From Terriglobia bacterium (lineage in GTDB: Bacteria > Acidobacteriota > Terriglobia > Acidiferrales > UBA7541), in assembly GCA_020072805.1 (NCBI GenBank), contig JAIQGC010000003.1:1-64000 (forward strand): 64,000 nucleotides of DNA, in the 5' to 3' direction. This document shows positions 1 to 8,872 of the stretch, one piece after another; the first letter of the stretch is position 1, and each line of letters starts with the position of its first letter. The translations under genes were made by a program, and so were the position numbers. A model generated the notes under the pieces. That model saw only the letters and a program-made list of their open reading frames with translations. It was not told where the DNA came from and did not search any database.

Positions 1-619
1 AGCCGCGGCGCACGTGAAAGAGGCAGAAGGCGGAGACGAAATAGGTGAGGCCGTCAATGAAGAGAATACCGCCGATGCCCAGGGAGTCGTAGATGAAGCC
101 GACGAAGGCGCCGGCGATGAGCATGCCGCTCTGCACGGCGATGAGCACGGAGGCGCTGGCGCCGGTGTACTGGCTGGGGGGAATCACTTCCTGCACGAGG
201 GCGTTGACGCTGGCCCAGTACATGGCCGAGCCGATGCCGTTGACCAGGGTCATGGCGTAGAGATGCCAGAGCTGGAGATGGCCCGCGTGGGCCAGGGCGG
301 CGGTGGTCAGCACAGTGCAGCCGCGCACGAGGTCGAGGGCGATGCCCAGATAGCGGCGGTCGAAGCGGTCGATGAGCACTCCGCCGAGGAAGGGGACGAG
401 CATGCCGGGGAGGGTGACGACGATGACCTGCAGGCTAACTTTGACGGTGGAATGAGTGGTGGCGAGGATGTGCCAGCTCACGCCAGTGAAGTTCATGCCG
501 CTGCCGAAGAGCGAGACGAACATGGCGATGAAGAAAAAGCGGAAGCCGCGCTGGGCGAAGATGAGTTTCCAGTCTGTTTGGGCGGGGGTGGGCGGTGGGG
601 CTGGCGTGGGCGTGCTCAT
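1..619 (-). CDS. MFS transporter, N-terminal part (truncated by window edge)
   Basis: Reading the minus strand from an ATG at 619 gives about 206 residues of a major facilitator superfamily exporter. A cytoplasmic Pro/Thr-rich start is followed by hydrophobic helices. A loop with GGVLIDRFDRR between helices 2 and 3 matches the MFS motif-A type G-x-L-x-DR-x-x-RR. Later helices contain LVNGIGSAMYWASVNALVQE and GFIYDSLGIGGILFIDG, typical of the EntS/MFS_3 multidrug or siderophore exporter subgroup. The substrate cannot be told. The C-terminal half lies outside the window. No clear Shine-Dalgarno sequence precedes the ATG. The gene is divergent from the repeat-bearing spacer at 620-854. Confidence 0.85.
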   Translation of the reverse strand, partial: MSTPTPAPPPTPAQTDWKLIFAQRGFRFFFIAMFVSLFGSGMNFTGVSWHILATTHSTVKVSLQVIVVTLPGMLVPFLGGVLIDRFDRRYLGIALDLVRGCTVLTTAALAHAGHLQLWHLYAMTLVNGIGSAMYWASVNALVQEVIPPSQYTGASASVLIAVQSGMLIAGAFVGFIYDSLGIGGILFIDGLTYFVSAFCLFHVRRG

Positions 620-709
620 GGAAGGAATTGTCGCGTGACTATTCTACCGGAGTTGGGCGCGGGTTGCTGGCGGGACGTTTTTTGGCGAACGGCGGAAAGG
701 AACGACGTT

Positions 710-826
710 GTCATTCTGAGGCCCGGTGGTTTTTGCCGGGACGAAGAATCTCAACTTAGCGTGTTGCCGATCGTTTCAGTTGAGATCCTTCGGCCCCGAT
801 TAAAAACATCGGGGCCTCAGGATGAC
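710..826. repeat. Dispersed intergenic inverted repeat, copy A
   Basis: The element opens with GTCATTCTGAGGCCC and closes with the near-exact inverse GGGCCTCAGGATGAC. A second nested pair (AGAATCTCAACT / AGTTGAGATCCT) lies inside, so the whole element can fold into a cruciform or long RNA hairpin. The same ends and the inner ATCTCAAC core recur at 2841-2953 and 56709-56821, and as a half element at 43213-43243. The inner sequence differs more from those two than they differ from each other. It occupies most of the spacer between the MFS gene and the zinc-ribbon gene. Confidence 0.85.
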
Positions 827-854
827 CGTGCGCAGTTAATGTTTCTACAAGCTG

Positions 855-1724
855 CTAGAACTCCACCAATTCGCAGGAGGCGGTTGCGAGGGCGACATTT
901 TCCAAGGGATTGTCCGGATTGTAGAAGACCGGGATTTCCATATCTTCATAAAGCAGGCGCGAATCATCCGTCCCCTCGCCCAGGGCCAACTTCCCTGCAG
1001 CGTCTCTGAATTGGAAATGTATCTCGCTTCGCCGGTGCTTCCCGCTGGTCAGCTCCTGGTGAGTAATGGTGGCCATGGCGAGGTCGCCTTCGGCCAGCAG
1101 CCTGCGGTCTCTGCGGGCGCTGCGGATAGTTGGTATTGCGATGAGAGCCCAGATAAAAGTGAACCATAAAAAAGCGGCAAGATTGCCAGAAGTGGAGAGC
1201 GCGCCTGAGGCCGCAATCTGGTCGCGGACGATGAGATAGCCGAAATAAACTATAAAGATCCACGAGATCGGAAAAGCGAACGCAATTGCGCGAGGTACTG
1301 ACTTTAGGCGTACCTGACGCGGCTTCAATAGAATCTGCAGGTGCTGATAGGGATCCCTGCGGGCCTGTTTGGCTTTGTCCTGCGCTGCTTTAACCGAAGG
1401 CAGTACATTCGTGTAGGCTTCCTCTGGATGTGAGGTTTTCAGGAGTTTCAGTCTCCGCCAGGAAACAATCGCGCCGAAAATCAAAAATACGCATGCAATG
1501 AGAACAAAAAAGAAAGGGAATTCTATTTTAAAGACGTAGCGAAGTGCAGCATAGAAAGAAGTAATGAACAGGAAGCCCCATGGCAATTGCTTCAACGACT
1601 TCCGCTCGATTCCCCTTGCGAGGTTCAGGTTCCAGCCGCAGAAGGAGCAGTAGGGCTTCGGGGTGCTCCAAAAGCCAGACCCACTGATTGCTTCCAATCC
1701 GCATTTCGGACAGAGAATTTTCAT
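855..1724 (-). CDS. Zinc-ribbon membrane protein with DUF3592-like C-terminus
   Basis: A 289-residue protein of unknown function. The N-terminus carries a zinc ribbon (CPKCG near residue 4, CSFCGW near residue 35). Two hydrophobic segments follow near residues 55-95, and two more near 175-230. The soluble C-terminal part (ATITHQELTSGKHRRSEIHF ... VFYNPDNPLENV) resembles the DUF3592 fold, which commonly has a variable-strand domain ending in Y-x-P-x-x-P. I chose the ATG at 1724 because the zinc ribbon begins there; a longer upstream reading is low-complexity proline-rich sequence overlapping the divergent ABC gene. Base composition is less GC-rich than its neighbours. Confidence 0.7.
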   Translation of the reverse strand: MKILCPKCGLEAISGSGFWSTPKPYCSFCGWNLNLARGIERKSLKQLPWGFLFITSFYAALRYVFKIEFPFFFVLIACVFLIFGAIVSWRRLKLLKTSHPEEAYTNVLPSVKAAQDKAKQARRDPYQHLQILLKPRQVRLKSVPRAIAFAFPISWIFIVYFGYLIVRDQIAASGALSTSGNLAAFLWFTFIWALIAIPTIRSARRDRRLLAEGDLAMATITHQELTSGKHRRSEIHFQFRDAAGKLALGEGTDDSRLLYEDMEIPVFYNPDNPLENVALATASCELVEF

Positions 1725-1795
1725 CTTCTTCAGAATGTATACGGCCTTTGTAGTTTTTTTGCGAGAGAAAGTTTTCGTGATTTGGAATTCCTGCG

Positions 1796-1801
1796 TATGA
1801 T
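1796..1801 (+). promoter_or_regulatory. TATGAT -10-like hexamer 6 nt before dppD start
   Basis: TATGAT ends exactly 6 nt before the ATG at 1808 and no Shine-Dalgarno sequence lies between. Transcription would start at or next to the ATG, giving a leaderless mRNA. No convincing -35 is visible. The same spacing is seen before several other genes here. Confidence 0.4.
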
Positions 1802-1807
1802 GCAGGC

Positions 1808-2812
1808 ATGCAGCAGTTGCTCGATGTGCGGGGACTGACGGTGGAGCTGGCGACGGCGGCGGGCGTGGTGCGGCCGGTGGACGGGGTGTCGCTGCGGATT
1901 GCGGCGGGGGAGACGGTAGGGTTGGTGGGGGAGTCGGGAAGCGGGAAGACGATGCTGGCGCTGGCGCTGATGGGATTGCTGCCCACCGGGGCGCGGGTGG
2001 GTGGTGAGGCGTGGCTGGGCGGGGAGGCGGGAGCCGCGGGCGGAGCAAGCCCGGCCCCTACGGAGGGAGTAAGGAGAAATTTGGTGGGGATGGGCGAACG
2101 GGAGCTGCGGGGCGTGCGCGGGCGGGAAGTGGCCATGATATTTCAGGAGCCGATGACGTCGCTGAATCCGGTACTGCGGGCGGGGGAGCAGATTGCGGAG
2201 GCGATTCGCGCGCATGAGCCGGGATTGCCGCGCGCGGAGGTGCGGCGGCGAGTGATTGCGGCGCTGGAGCGCGCGGCGGTGCCGGAGGCTGGGGAGCGGG
2301 CGCGGCAGTATCCGCACCAGTTGTCGGGCGGGTTGCGGCAGCGGGTGATGATCGCGATGGCGCTGGCGTGCGGGCCGCGCCTCTTGATTGCGGACGAGCC
2401 GACGACGGCGCTGGACGTGACGGTGCAGCGGCAGATTCTGGATTTGCTGGATGAGTTGCGGCGCGGGCTGGGGCTGGGGATGCTGTTCATCACGCATGAT
2501 TTGGGAGTGGTGGCGCGGGTGGCGGAGCGCGTGGCGGTGCTGTACGCGGGGCGGATTGTGGAGGAGGGTCCGGCGCGGGAGGTGCTGGGGCGGCCACGGC
2601 ATCCGTATACGCAGGGATTGCTGGCGGCTTCGCCGCGCATGGAGCGCGGGAAGCTGGAGCCGATACCGGGGACGGTGCCGCGGTTGACGGCGCTGCCGCC
2701 GGGTTGCGCTTTCGAGCCGCGGTGTTCGCAGCGGCGGGCAGAATGCGCGGCGGGGATGCCGGAGCTGCGCGCGGTGACGGGGGAGCACGCGGCGCGGTGC
2801 GTGCTGGTCTAA
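1808..2812 (+). CDS. dppD: Oligopeptide/dipeptide ABC transporter ATP-binding protein (DppD/OppD type)
   Basis: A 334-residue ATPase that would power import of peptides or another small solute at the inner membrane. Visible motifs are Walker A GESGSGKT (about residues 41-48), signature LSGGLRQRV, Walker B LLIADEPTTALD and the switch histidine in FITHDLG. The C-terminal oligo_HPY tail with CAFEPRCSQRRAEC, typical of OppD/DppD-type subunits, is present. A low-complexity insert of about 25 residues follows the Walker A helix. The stop codon directly abuts repeat copy B. No permease or binding-protein gene is in the window, so the substrate is unknown. Its partner ATPase begins at 3733, with an antisense gene in between. 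Confidence 0.92.
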   Translation: MQQLLDVRGLTVELATAAGVVRPVDGVSLRIAAGETVGLVGESGSGKTMLALALMGLLPTGARVGGEAWLGGEAGAAGGASPAPTEGVRRNLVGMGERELRGVRGREVAMIFQEPMTSLNPVLRAGEQIAEAIRAHEPGLPRAEVRRRVIAALERAAVPEAGERARQYPHQLSGGLRQRVMIAMALACGPRLLIADEPTTALDVTVQRQILDLLDELRRGLGLGMLFITHDLGVVARVAERVAVLYAGRIVEEGPAREVLGRPRHPYTQGLLAASPRMERGKLEPIPGTVPRLTALPPGCAFEPRCSQRRAECAAGMPELRAVTGEHAARCVLV

Positions 2813-2953
2813 CAGGCTGCGGAAAAACTCAATTACGGGTGTCATGCTGAGGCGAACCGATGAGGTTCGCCGAAGCATCTCAACGGTAAGTGTCTGTAGC
2901 ACATGAAGTTGAGATTCTTCGTCCCGGTAAAAGACACCGGGACTCAGAATGAC
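2813..2953. repeat. Dispersed intergenic inverted repeat, copy B (with 28-nt 5' flank)
   Basis: The core 2841-2953 (113 nt) runs from GTCATGCTGAGG to CTCAGAATGAC. It is preceded by a 28-nt flank starting CAGGCTGCGGAAAAACTC. The same 141-nt arrangement, of identical length and with most positions identical, occurs at 56681-56821. The repeat starts on the base after the dppD stop codon. It contains the inner pair ATCTCAAC / GTTGAGAT and a CCCGG...CCGGG hairpin near its 3' end. Confidence 0.9.
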
Positions 2954-2997
2954 AGCTTCGTTTTTTTGCGGCCCGTAGAAGTATTCGGGAAAGCGGT

Positions 2998-3660
2998 TCA
3001 GGGTTTGCGCTGGAAACCCAGCGCGGCCATTTTCTTTTCGTCCGCGACCATTCGTTTTGCGGAATATTCCAGTTGAAAATCGTGCCTGGCGAACTCGGCG
3101 ACAATTTCGTCCGGGGAAATCAGTTGCGAATGGATTTGTTTGAAGACGTTCATGGTGCCGGGGATGGCGCGCGTTTCGGTCATGGATGTGGGCGCGTTCG
3201 CTGGATTTTCCTGAGTGACGATGAAAATGCTTCCGGCCGTGAGCGCGCAGAACGTGGCCACGGCCTTCCTCCAGTCCACATGCTCGAGGACGAGGACGGC
3301 GAGGATTAATTCGAAACCCGGGGATAGTTTGCTCTGCTCGACGTCGTCAACGACGGTGGTGAAGCGCAGGCCGGAGACTCCGGCGAGACGCGCTGAGAGA
3401 CGCTCGAGATAGCCGGGATTGATATCGGCGAAGGTGATGCGATAGGGAAGCAGGAACGAGGGCGAGACGAAGTCGAACATTTGCCCGGCGCCGGCGCCTG
3501 CGAAAAGCACCGTGGCATCCGGCTGCGGCGGGCGAGCGCGGAAATAATCGGCGACGAGCGTGGCATTGGCCTGGGCTTGGCCGATAGCGGCCATGTGGGC
3601 TTCGTAATCTTCGGCGCGAATTGCGGAGGTCCAGGCATCGCGCAGGGGGTTTTGCGGCAT
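2998..3660 (-). CDS. Class I SAM-dependent methyltransferase-like protein
   Basis: A 220-residue protein with a Rossmann methyltransferase fold. The glycine-rich SAM loop is VLFAGAGAGQM (about residues 51-61), followed by an acidic strand end FADINPG and a post-III region LILAVLVLEHVDWRKA. The substrate is not evident. The ATG at 3660 is taken because the conserved region starts soon after it; upstream readings run antisense into the ABC ATPase gene. The gene lies on the opposite strand between the two peptide-ABC ATPase genes, an unusual interruption of a normally co-transcribed pair. Repeat copy B lies just beyond its 3' end. Confidence 0.75.
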   Translation of the reverse strand: MPQNPLRDAWTSAIRAEDYEAHMAAIGQAQANATLVADYFRARPPQPDATVLFAGAGAGQMFDFVSPSFLLPYRITFADINPGYLERLSARLAGVSGLRFTTVVDDVEQSKLSPGFELILAVLVLEHVDWRKAVATFCALTAGSIFIVTQENPANAPTSMTETRAIPGTMNVFKQIHSQLISPDEIVAEFARHDFQLEYSAKRMVADEKKMAALGFQRKP

Positions 3661-3732
3661 GGGATGCCCTCCGCCTGAAATTGTAATGGAAAGCGGCGTG
3701 CAAAACAGGCCTTCCGTGCGAAGATACGGGCC

Positions 3733-4533
3733 ATGGGGACGGCGGAAAATTTGCTTGAGGTGCGCGGGCTGAAGAAGAGTTATGCGCGCGGCGGCGGGGT
3801 GTTTGCGGAGGGCGGCGGGGTGCGGTTTGCGGCGGTAGATGGAGTGAGCTTCGATCTGGCGCGGGGGGAGACGCTGGCCATCGTGGGGGAATCGGGTTGC
3901 GGGAAGACGACGCTGGCGCGGATGGTGTTGCGGCTGATCGAAGCGGACGCGGGAGAGATGCGTTTTGCGGGAGAGGATTTGCGCGCTGCGGGCGGAGAAA
4001 AATTGCGCGCGCTGCGGCGGCGGATGCAGATGGTCTTTCAGGATCCGTTTGCGTCGCTGAATCCGCGCATGCGGATCGGGGAGATTGTGGGCGAGCCGCT
4101 GGCGATTCACGAGGCGCGGCTTGCGAGCGGGGAGCGGCGCGAGCGCGTCGCGGCGATGCTGGGGCGGGTGGGGCTGGAGGCGGACGCGATGCGGCGGTAT
4201 GCGCACGAATTTTCCGGCGGCCAGCGGCAGCGCATCGGGATTGCGCGGGCGCTGATCCTGCGGCCGCAACTGGTGGTGGCGGACGAGCCGGTTTCGGCGC
4301 TGGACGTTTCGGTGGGGGCGCAGGTGCTGTTGCTCTTGCAGGAGTTGCAGAGCGAACTAGGTCTGACGTATCTGTTTATTTCGCACAGCCTGCCGGTGGT
4401 GGCGCAGATTGCCACGCGCGTGGCGGTGATGCGCGCGGGGCGGTTCGTGGAGGTGGGCGCGGCGGAGCAGGTGCTGGCGCGGCCGGAGCATGCGTACACG
4501 AAGGAGTTGGTGGCGGCGGTGCCAGCCGGGTGA
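3733..4533 (+). CDS. dppF: Oligopeptide/dipeptide ABC transporter ATP-binding protein (DppF/OppF type)
   Basis: A 266-residue ABC ATPase. Motifs are Walker A GESGCGKT, signature [15 protein letters not shown], Walker [13 protein letters not shown] and FISHSLP carrying the H-loop. The Q-loop region [13 protein letters not shown] is characteristic of the OppF/DppF class. The protein stops right after the conserved [14 protein letters not shown] and lacks the usual C-terminal oligo_HPY extension, so it is shorter than typical DppF (about 320-330 residues). It probably forms a heterodimer with the product of 1808-2812, although a methyltransferase gene on the other strand separates them. No permease or binding-protein genes follow. 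Confidence 0.9.
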   Translation: MGTAENLLEVRGLKKSYARGGGVFAEGGGVRFAAVDGVSFDLARGETLAIVGESGCGKTTLARMVLRLIEADAGEMRFAGEDLRAAGGEKLRALRRRMQMVFQDPFASLNPRMRIGEIVGEPLAIHEARLASGERRERVAAMLGRVGLEADAMRRYAHEFSGGQRQRIGIARALILRPQLVVADEPVSALDVSVGAQVLLLLQELQSELGLTYLFISHSLPVVAQIATRVAVMRAGRFVEVGAAEQVLARPEHAYTKELVAAVPAG

Positions 4534-4603
4534 AATTTGGTTGCGGATGATGCGTAGGATAGGAACGGGGCCCTTGCGGTAATTTTTTCGTGAGGAGGAT
4601 GCG

Positions 4604-5344
4604 ATGGAAACGATTCCTATGCCGGGGGAAGAAACTCCGGCGGCGGTGAACCACCTGGGGCGGTTGATTGGCGTGCTGTTTAATCCCAAAGAGACATTTG
4701 CGGAGATTGCGCGGCGGCCGAGCTGGATTGCTCCGCTGGCGCTGCTGGTGATTCTGGGCACGGGCGTGGGCGTGCTGCTGAACGCGAAGATGGACTGGCA
4801 TGCCTACATTCGCCAGGAAGCGGACAAGAATCCGCGCTTTGAGCAGCTTTCCGAAGAGCAGAAGGAGAACGCTATTTCCAAACAGGTGGGGATCACGCCG
4901 TACTTTGTCTATGGCGCGGGGGTGCTCAACGTTCCCATCCTGCTGCTGGTGTTTGCGCTGATCTATTGGGGAGCCATGAACCTGTTTCACGGCGCGGGGT
5001 TGCGCTATGGGACGGCCTTTGCGGTGACCGCGCACGCGATGACGCCGCTGGCGATCCTGAACATCCTGGCGCTGGTTGTCTTGCCAATGAAGGGGCGCGG
5101 GGAGGTGGACCCGCAGAACATCGTGGCGGCGAATGTAGGAGCGTTTTTGGGCGCGGACGCGCCGAAGTGGTTTTCCTCGCTGGGCGGTTCGCTGGACCTG
5201 TTCTGGATCTGGTGCCTGGCGCTGGCGGCAGTGGGATTTTCGGCGGCGGTGCCGAAGAAGATCAAGCCGGGAGCGGCGTTCGGCACGGTGTTCGGGTTGT
5301 GGGCGGTGTGGGTGGCATGCAAGGTGGCCTGGGCGGCGCTGTGA
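4604..5344 (+). CDS. Yip1-family integral membrane protein
   Basis: A 246-residue membrane protein. The start LGRLIGVLFNPKETFAEIARRPSW is the hallmark of bacterial YIP1-domain proteins (Pfam Yip1). About five hydrophobic helices follow, roughly residues 43-62, 108-128, 140-165, 195-215 and 225-245. The biochemical role of bacterial Yip1 proteins is not known. The ATG is preceded by a good ribosome binding site (GAGGAGG with a short spacer). It lies between the ABC ATPase gene and tgt, in the same direction as both. Confidence 0.8.
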   Translation: METIPMPGEETPAAVNHLGRLIGVLFNPKETFAEIARRPSWIAPLALLVILGTGVGVLLNAKMDWHAYIRQEADKNPRFEQLSEEQKENAISKQVGITPYFVYGAGVLNVPILLLVFALIYWGAMNLFHGAGLRYGTAFAVTAHAMTPLAILNILALVVLPMKGRGEVDPQNIVAANVGAFLGADAPKWFSSLGGSLDLFWIWCLALAAVGFSAAVPKKIKPGAAFGTVFGLWAVWVACKVAWAAL

Positions 5345-5391
5345 GGAAGGCAGCAGACCGGCGGGAATCGCGGAGTTCAGGCGGCTCCTGC

Positions 5392-5397
5392 TACACT
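5392..5397 (+). promoter_or_regulatory. TACACT -10-like hexamer 6 nt before tgt start
   Basis: TACACT is separated from the GTG at 5404 by the six bases TAGAGC, with no Shine-Dalgarno sequence. This fits a leaderless transcript starting near the GTG. No good -35 is visible. Confidence 0.35.
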
Positions 5398-5403
5398 TAG
5401 AGC

Positions 5404-6540
5404 GTGGGCATTTCCTTTACAGTTGAGAAAACGGATCCGACGGGAGCGCGGCTCGGGAAGCTGACCACGGCGCACGGGGTGATCGAGACGCCCGTGTTCA
5501 TGCCGGTGGGGACGCAGGCGACGGTGAAGAGCCTGCGGCAGGAGACCCTCGAGGAACTGGGCGCGGGAATTATTCTGGGCAACACCTATCACCTCTATCT
5601 GCGGCCGGGGCACGAGTTGGTGCGCAAGCTGGGCGGGCTGCACCAGTTCATGTCTTGGAAGGGCGCGATCCTGACGGATTCGGGCGGGTATCAGGTGTTC
5701 AGCCTGGCGAATTTGCGCAAGATGACGGATGAGGGAGTGCGGTTTCGTTCGCATCTGGACGGTTCGGAACATCTGCTGACGCCGGAGAAGGCAGCGGAGA
5801 TACAGTTGGCGCTGGGCTCGGACATTGCCATGGTCCTGGATGAGTGCATCGAGACGCCGGCGCCGCGGGCGGCGGCGGAAGCGGCGCTGCGGCGGACCAG
5901 CGCATGGGCGCGGCGAGCGCGGGATTTTTTTCAGGATTACGCGCGCCGTAACGGGGAAGCGCAGCAGGCGCAATTCGGGATTGTGCAGGGGGCCACGTTC
6001 GCGGATTTGCGCCGGGAGAGCGCGAAACAGTTGCTGGAGTTGGATTTTCCGGGGTACGCGGTGGGCGGGCTGGCGGTGGGCGAGCCGCACGCGATGACCT
6101 GCGAGATGACGGGAGAAGTGACGGCGCTGCTGCCGGGGGGCCGCCCGCGGTATTTGATGGGAGTGGGGCGGCCGGAACAATTGGCGGACTACGTGGCGCT
6201 GGGAATCGACATGATGGACTGCGTGCTGCCGACGCGCGCGGCGCGGCATGCCTGCCTGTATACGAGCGCGGGGCGGGTGCTGATCCGCAAGGCGCAATAC
6301 GCGGATGACCAGCGCCCGATTGATGAGAAGTGCAGTTGCCCGGTGTGCCAGAGATATACTCGGGCGTACATGAGACACCTGTTTGCGTCGGGCGAAATGC
6401 TGGCGGCAATATTGGCCACCCACCATAACGTCCATTTTTACCTTGACATAATGCGCCAAATCCGCGAGGCTATCGCGTTCGGGGCCTTGGCGCCGTTCTC
6501 AGCGGAGATGCATGCGCGCTATGCGGAGGGACCGGGATAA
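5404..6540 (+). CDS. tgt: Queuine/preQ1 tRNA-guanine transglycosylase
   Basis: A 378-residue tRNA-guanine(34) transglycosylase. In bacteria it exchanges guanine for preQ1 at the wobble position of GUN-anticodon tRNAs, an early step to queuosine. Visible motifs are TDSGGYQVFSL with the general acid/base Asp, GIVQGA, GGLAVGEP, LMGVGRPEQL and GIDMMDCVLPTR with the nucleophilic Asp. The zinc site is C-S-C-P-V-C ... HH near the C-terminus. Length is normal for the family. The start is GTG. It precedes yajC-secD-secF, a common bacterial arrangement (also seen in E. coli as tgt-yajC-secD-secF). Confidence 0.96.
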   Translation: MGISFTVEKTDPTGARLGKLTTAHGVIETPVFMPVGTQATVKSLRQETLEELGAGIILGNTYHLYLRPGHELVRKLGGLHQFMSWKGAILTDSGGYQVFSLANLRKMTDEGVRFRSHLDGSEHLLTPEKAAEIQLALGSDIAMVLDECIETPAPRAAAEAALRRTSAWARRARDFFQDYARRNGEAQQAQFGIVQGATFADLRRESAKQLLELDFPGYAVGGLAVGEPHAMTCEMTGEVTALLPGGRPRYLMGVGRPEQLADYVALGIDMMDCVLPTRAARHACLYTSAGRVLIRKAQYADDQRPIDEKCSCPVCQRYTRAYMRHLFASGEMLAAILATHHNVHFYLDIMRQIREAIAFGALAPFSAEMHARYAEGPG

Positions 6541-6706
6541 AAGCCGGAACCGGGTGAGGCGCGCTGTTCGCGTGGCAAGCCGAGAAGCGCATCCAGAGAA
6601 TTGATTCGGCGGGAGTTAGGTTCGCCGAGGTTGTGATTTTCCTGGCGAAGGGCCGCAGAGCGCCGGGAAGCGGTACAATCGAAGAGTTCCGGGGAAGACG
6701 AGGACT

Positions 6707-7027
6707 ATGACGCTGTTGGGGACAATTTTGTGGCAGGCGCAGCCGGCGGGCGGGGCGGGATTGTCCGGTTTGCTGGTGCCATTCCTTCTGATGCTGGGAA
6801 TCATGTACTTCATCGTATTTCTGCCGCAGCAGCGCTTTAAGAAGCGGCAGCAGGCCATGCTGGAAGCGCTGAAAACCGGGGACAAGGTCATTACCAACAG
6901 CGGGATATACGGATCGGTAGCCGGGATTGACGGAAACACCCTGATTTTGAAAATCGCGGATCAGGTCAAAATACGAATCGCGCGGTCAGCGATCGCCCAG
7001 GTGGAGTCTTCCGAAGATGCCAAATAA
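6707..7027 (+). CDS. yajC: Sec translocase accessory subunit YajC
   Basis: A 106-residue single-pass inner-membrane protein of the SecDF-YajC complex, which assists SecYEG-dependent export. One hydrophobic helix lies at about residues 22-42, followed by the family signature FLPQQRFKKRQQAMLEAL. The soluble domain contains GDKVITNSGIYGSVAGI, close to the YajC consensus GD.V.T.GGI.G.V. The ATG at 6707 follows a purine-rich GACGAGGAC. It sits 166 bp after tgt and 39 bp before secD. Confidence 0.95.
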   Translation: MTLLGTILWQAQPAGGAGLSGLLVPFLLMLGIMYFIVFLPQQRFKKRQQAMLEALKTGDKVITNSGIYGSVAGIDGNTLILKIADQVKIRIARSAIAQVESSEDAK

Positions 7028-7066
7028 AAACCTGGGCCGCTTACTGGCGCCGCAAGCCTTCTAATC

Positions 7067-8695
7067 ATGAACCCAAACCTGAAGTGGAAAGCGCTGTTTA
7101 TCCTGGGAGTTATCCTGATTTGCCTGTTCGGGCTGGTGGGGCTGCCTTCCTTCCCCACGTCGCTGGACAAGGTGAAGGACAACTTCGCGCATCAGATCAA
7201 GCTGGGCCTGGACCTGCAGGGCGGGACGCACTTGATCCTGCAAGTGCAGGTGCAGGAGGCCATCAGCCAGGAGACGGACCAGACGGCGGGGCGGCTGACG
7301 TCGCAACTGCGGGCGAAGAACATTCGCTACGAAGAGATTCGGCGCGTGGACGATACGCACATTCAGGTGCGCGGCGTGGCCGCGGAGAATGCCGCGCAGT
7401 TCCGCGACCTGGTGAAGGATCAGGTTTCGCGGGATTGGGATTGGGCGCCGGCGGCCGGGGAAGCGGGCGGCTATGTGCTGACGGTGCGGCCGAGCGCGAT
7501 TGTGGCCATCCAGCAGCAGACCATGCAGCAGTCGCTGGAAACCATCGAGCGGCGCATCAACGCGCTGGGATTGACCGAGCCGACGATTCAGTTTCACGGG
7601 CGGGACGACCGGGAAATTTTGGTGCAGTTGCCGGGCGAAGGGGACCCCACGCGGGCCAAGGAAGTGATTTCCCAGGGCGGGCAGCTGGAACTGAAGCTGG
7701 TGGAAGATACGACGGCTTATTCCTCTGAAATTGCGGCGCTTACGGCGCATAATGGGATTCTGCCGGTGGGCACGGAACTAGTACGGGGCAAGAATGAGGC
7801 GAACGCGGCCCCTGGCGCGAGCGGGGAGACCTGGTACATCCTGCAGCGCGTTCCGGTGGTCACCGGGCGGGATCTGCGCAACGCGCAGGAGAACCGGGAT
7901 ACGCGGAATCCGAGCCAGTGGCAAGTGAATTTCAGCCTGTCCACGGAGGCGGCGCCGCGCTTTGGCGCTTTTACCGAGCAAAATATAGGCCGGCAGATGG
8001 CCATTGTGCTCGATCACAGGGTGACCACCGCGCCGCGCATCAATGGACGGATTGAGGATTCCGGGGTGATCGAGGGCACCTTCACGCAGCAGGAAGCCCA
8101 CGATTTGACGCTGGTGCTGCGGGCGGGAGCGCTGCCGGCTTCGATCAAGTATCTGGAAGAGCGCACGGTGGGGCCGTCGCTGGGAGCGGATTCGATTCGC
8201 CACGGGATGCAGGCCTCGATCCTGAGCCTGATCGTGGTGATGATTTTCATGCTGATCTATTACCGGCTCTCGGGAGCCAACGCGATTGTGGCGCTAGTGC
8301 TGAACCTGGTGATTTTGCTGGCCGCGCTGGCCTATTTTGGAGCGGTGCTGACGTTGCCGGGCATTGCCGGGGTCATTCTGACCATCGGCATGGGCGTGGA
8401 CTCGAACGTCCTGGTGTTTGAGCGCATCCGCGAAGAGTTGCGTAACGGCAAGGCTGCGGTTTCGGCGGTCGAAGCCGGGTTCAGCAAGGCTTTCCTGACC
8501 ATCGTGGATACGCACGTTACGACGGTGGTTTCCGCGGTGTTTCTGTTTTTCTTCGGGACGGGGACGATCAAGGGGTTTGCCATTACCCTGACGATCGGGT
8601 TGCTTGCCAACCTGTTTACGGCGATCTATGTGTCTAAGACGATTTTCAGCTATCACCTGGGGAAAATGGACCGGCAGTCGGAATTGAGCATTTAG
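7067..8695 (+). CDS. secD: Protein translocase subunit SecD
   Basis: A 542-residue inner-membrane RND-type protein that uses the proton motive force to help complete protein export. Helix 1 is at about residues 8-26. The next segment, KLGLDLQGGTHLILQV, is the SecD D1 signature. A large periplasmic P1 region follows (about 35-375), then five C-terminal helices. GMGVDSNVLVFERIREE in the fourth helix region holds the conserved Asp implicated in proton flow. Length is typical for SecD. It is followed by secF after a spacer of about 180 bp. Confidence 0.96.
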   Translation: MNPNLKWKALFILGVILICLFGLVGLPSFPTSLDKVKDNFAHQIKLGLDLQGGTHLILQVQVQEAISQETDQTAGRLTSQLRAKNIRYEEIRRVDDTHIQVRGVAAENAAQFRDLVKDQVSRDWDWAPAAGEAGGYVLTVRPSAIVAIQQQTMQQSLETIERRINALGLTEPTIQFHGRDDREILVQLPGEGDPTRAKEVISQGGQLELKLVEDTTAYSSEIAALTAHNGILPVGTELVRGKNEANAAPGASGETWYILQRVPVVTGRDLRNAQENRDTRNPSQWQVNFSLSTEAAPRFGAFTEQNIGRQMAIVLDHRVTTAPRINGRIEDSGVIEGTFTQQEAHDLTLVLRAGALPASIKYLEERTVGPSLGADSIRHGMQASILSLIVVMIFMLIYYRLSGANAIVALVLNLVILLAALAYFGAVLTLPGIAGVILTIGMGVDSNVLVFERIREELRNGKAAVSAVEAGFSKAFLTIVDTHVTTVVSAVFLFFFGTGTIKGFAITLTIGLLANLFTAIYVSKTIFSYHLGKMDRQSELSI

Positions 8696-8872
8696 AGAGC
8701 CTGGCTCGTCCGGGTGTTAGTTGTAACGTATTGTAAAATAGTGAGTTAGGTTGCTGTCCTGGACCGGGAGACGGGCCGAAACGAGGGCCGTCGAGACGGG
8801 GCGGGAAGAGCGGTTCATTCGGGAACATTTTCTACCCGGGTGGAGTCTAAAAAGGGGACAAGAATCAGGCGT

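Noticed and set aside
14-1009. A 331-residue plus-strand open frame at the window start
   Set aside because: It is antisense to a clear MFS exporter and then runs through repeat copy A. Its composition (Gly/Asp/Glu/His-rich) is typical of a GC-rich shadow frame.
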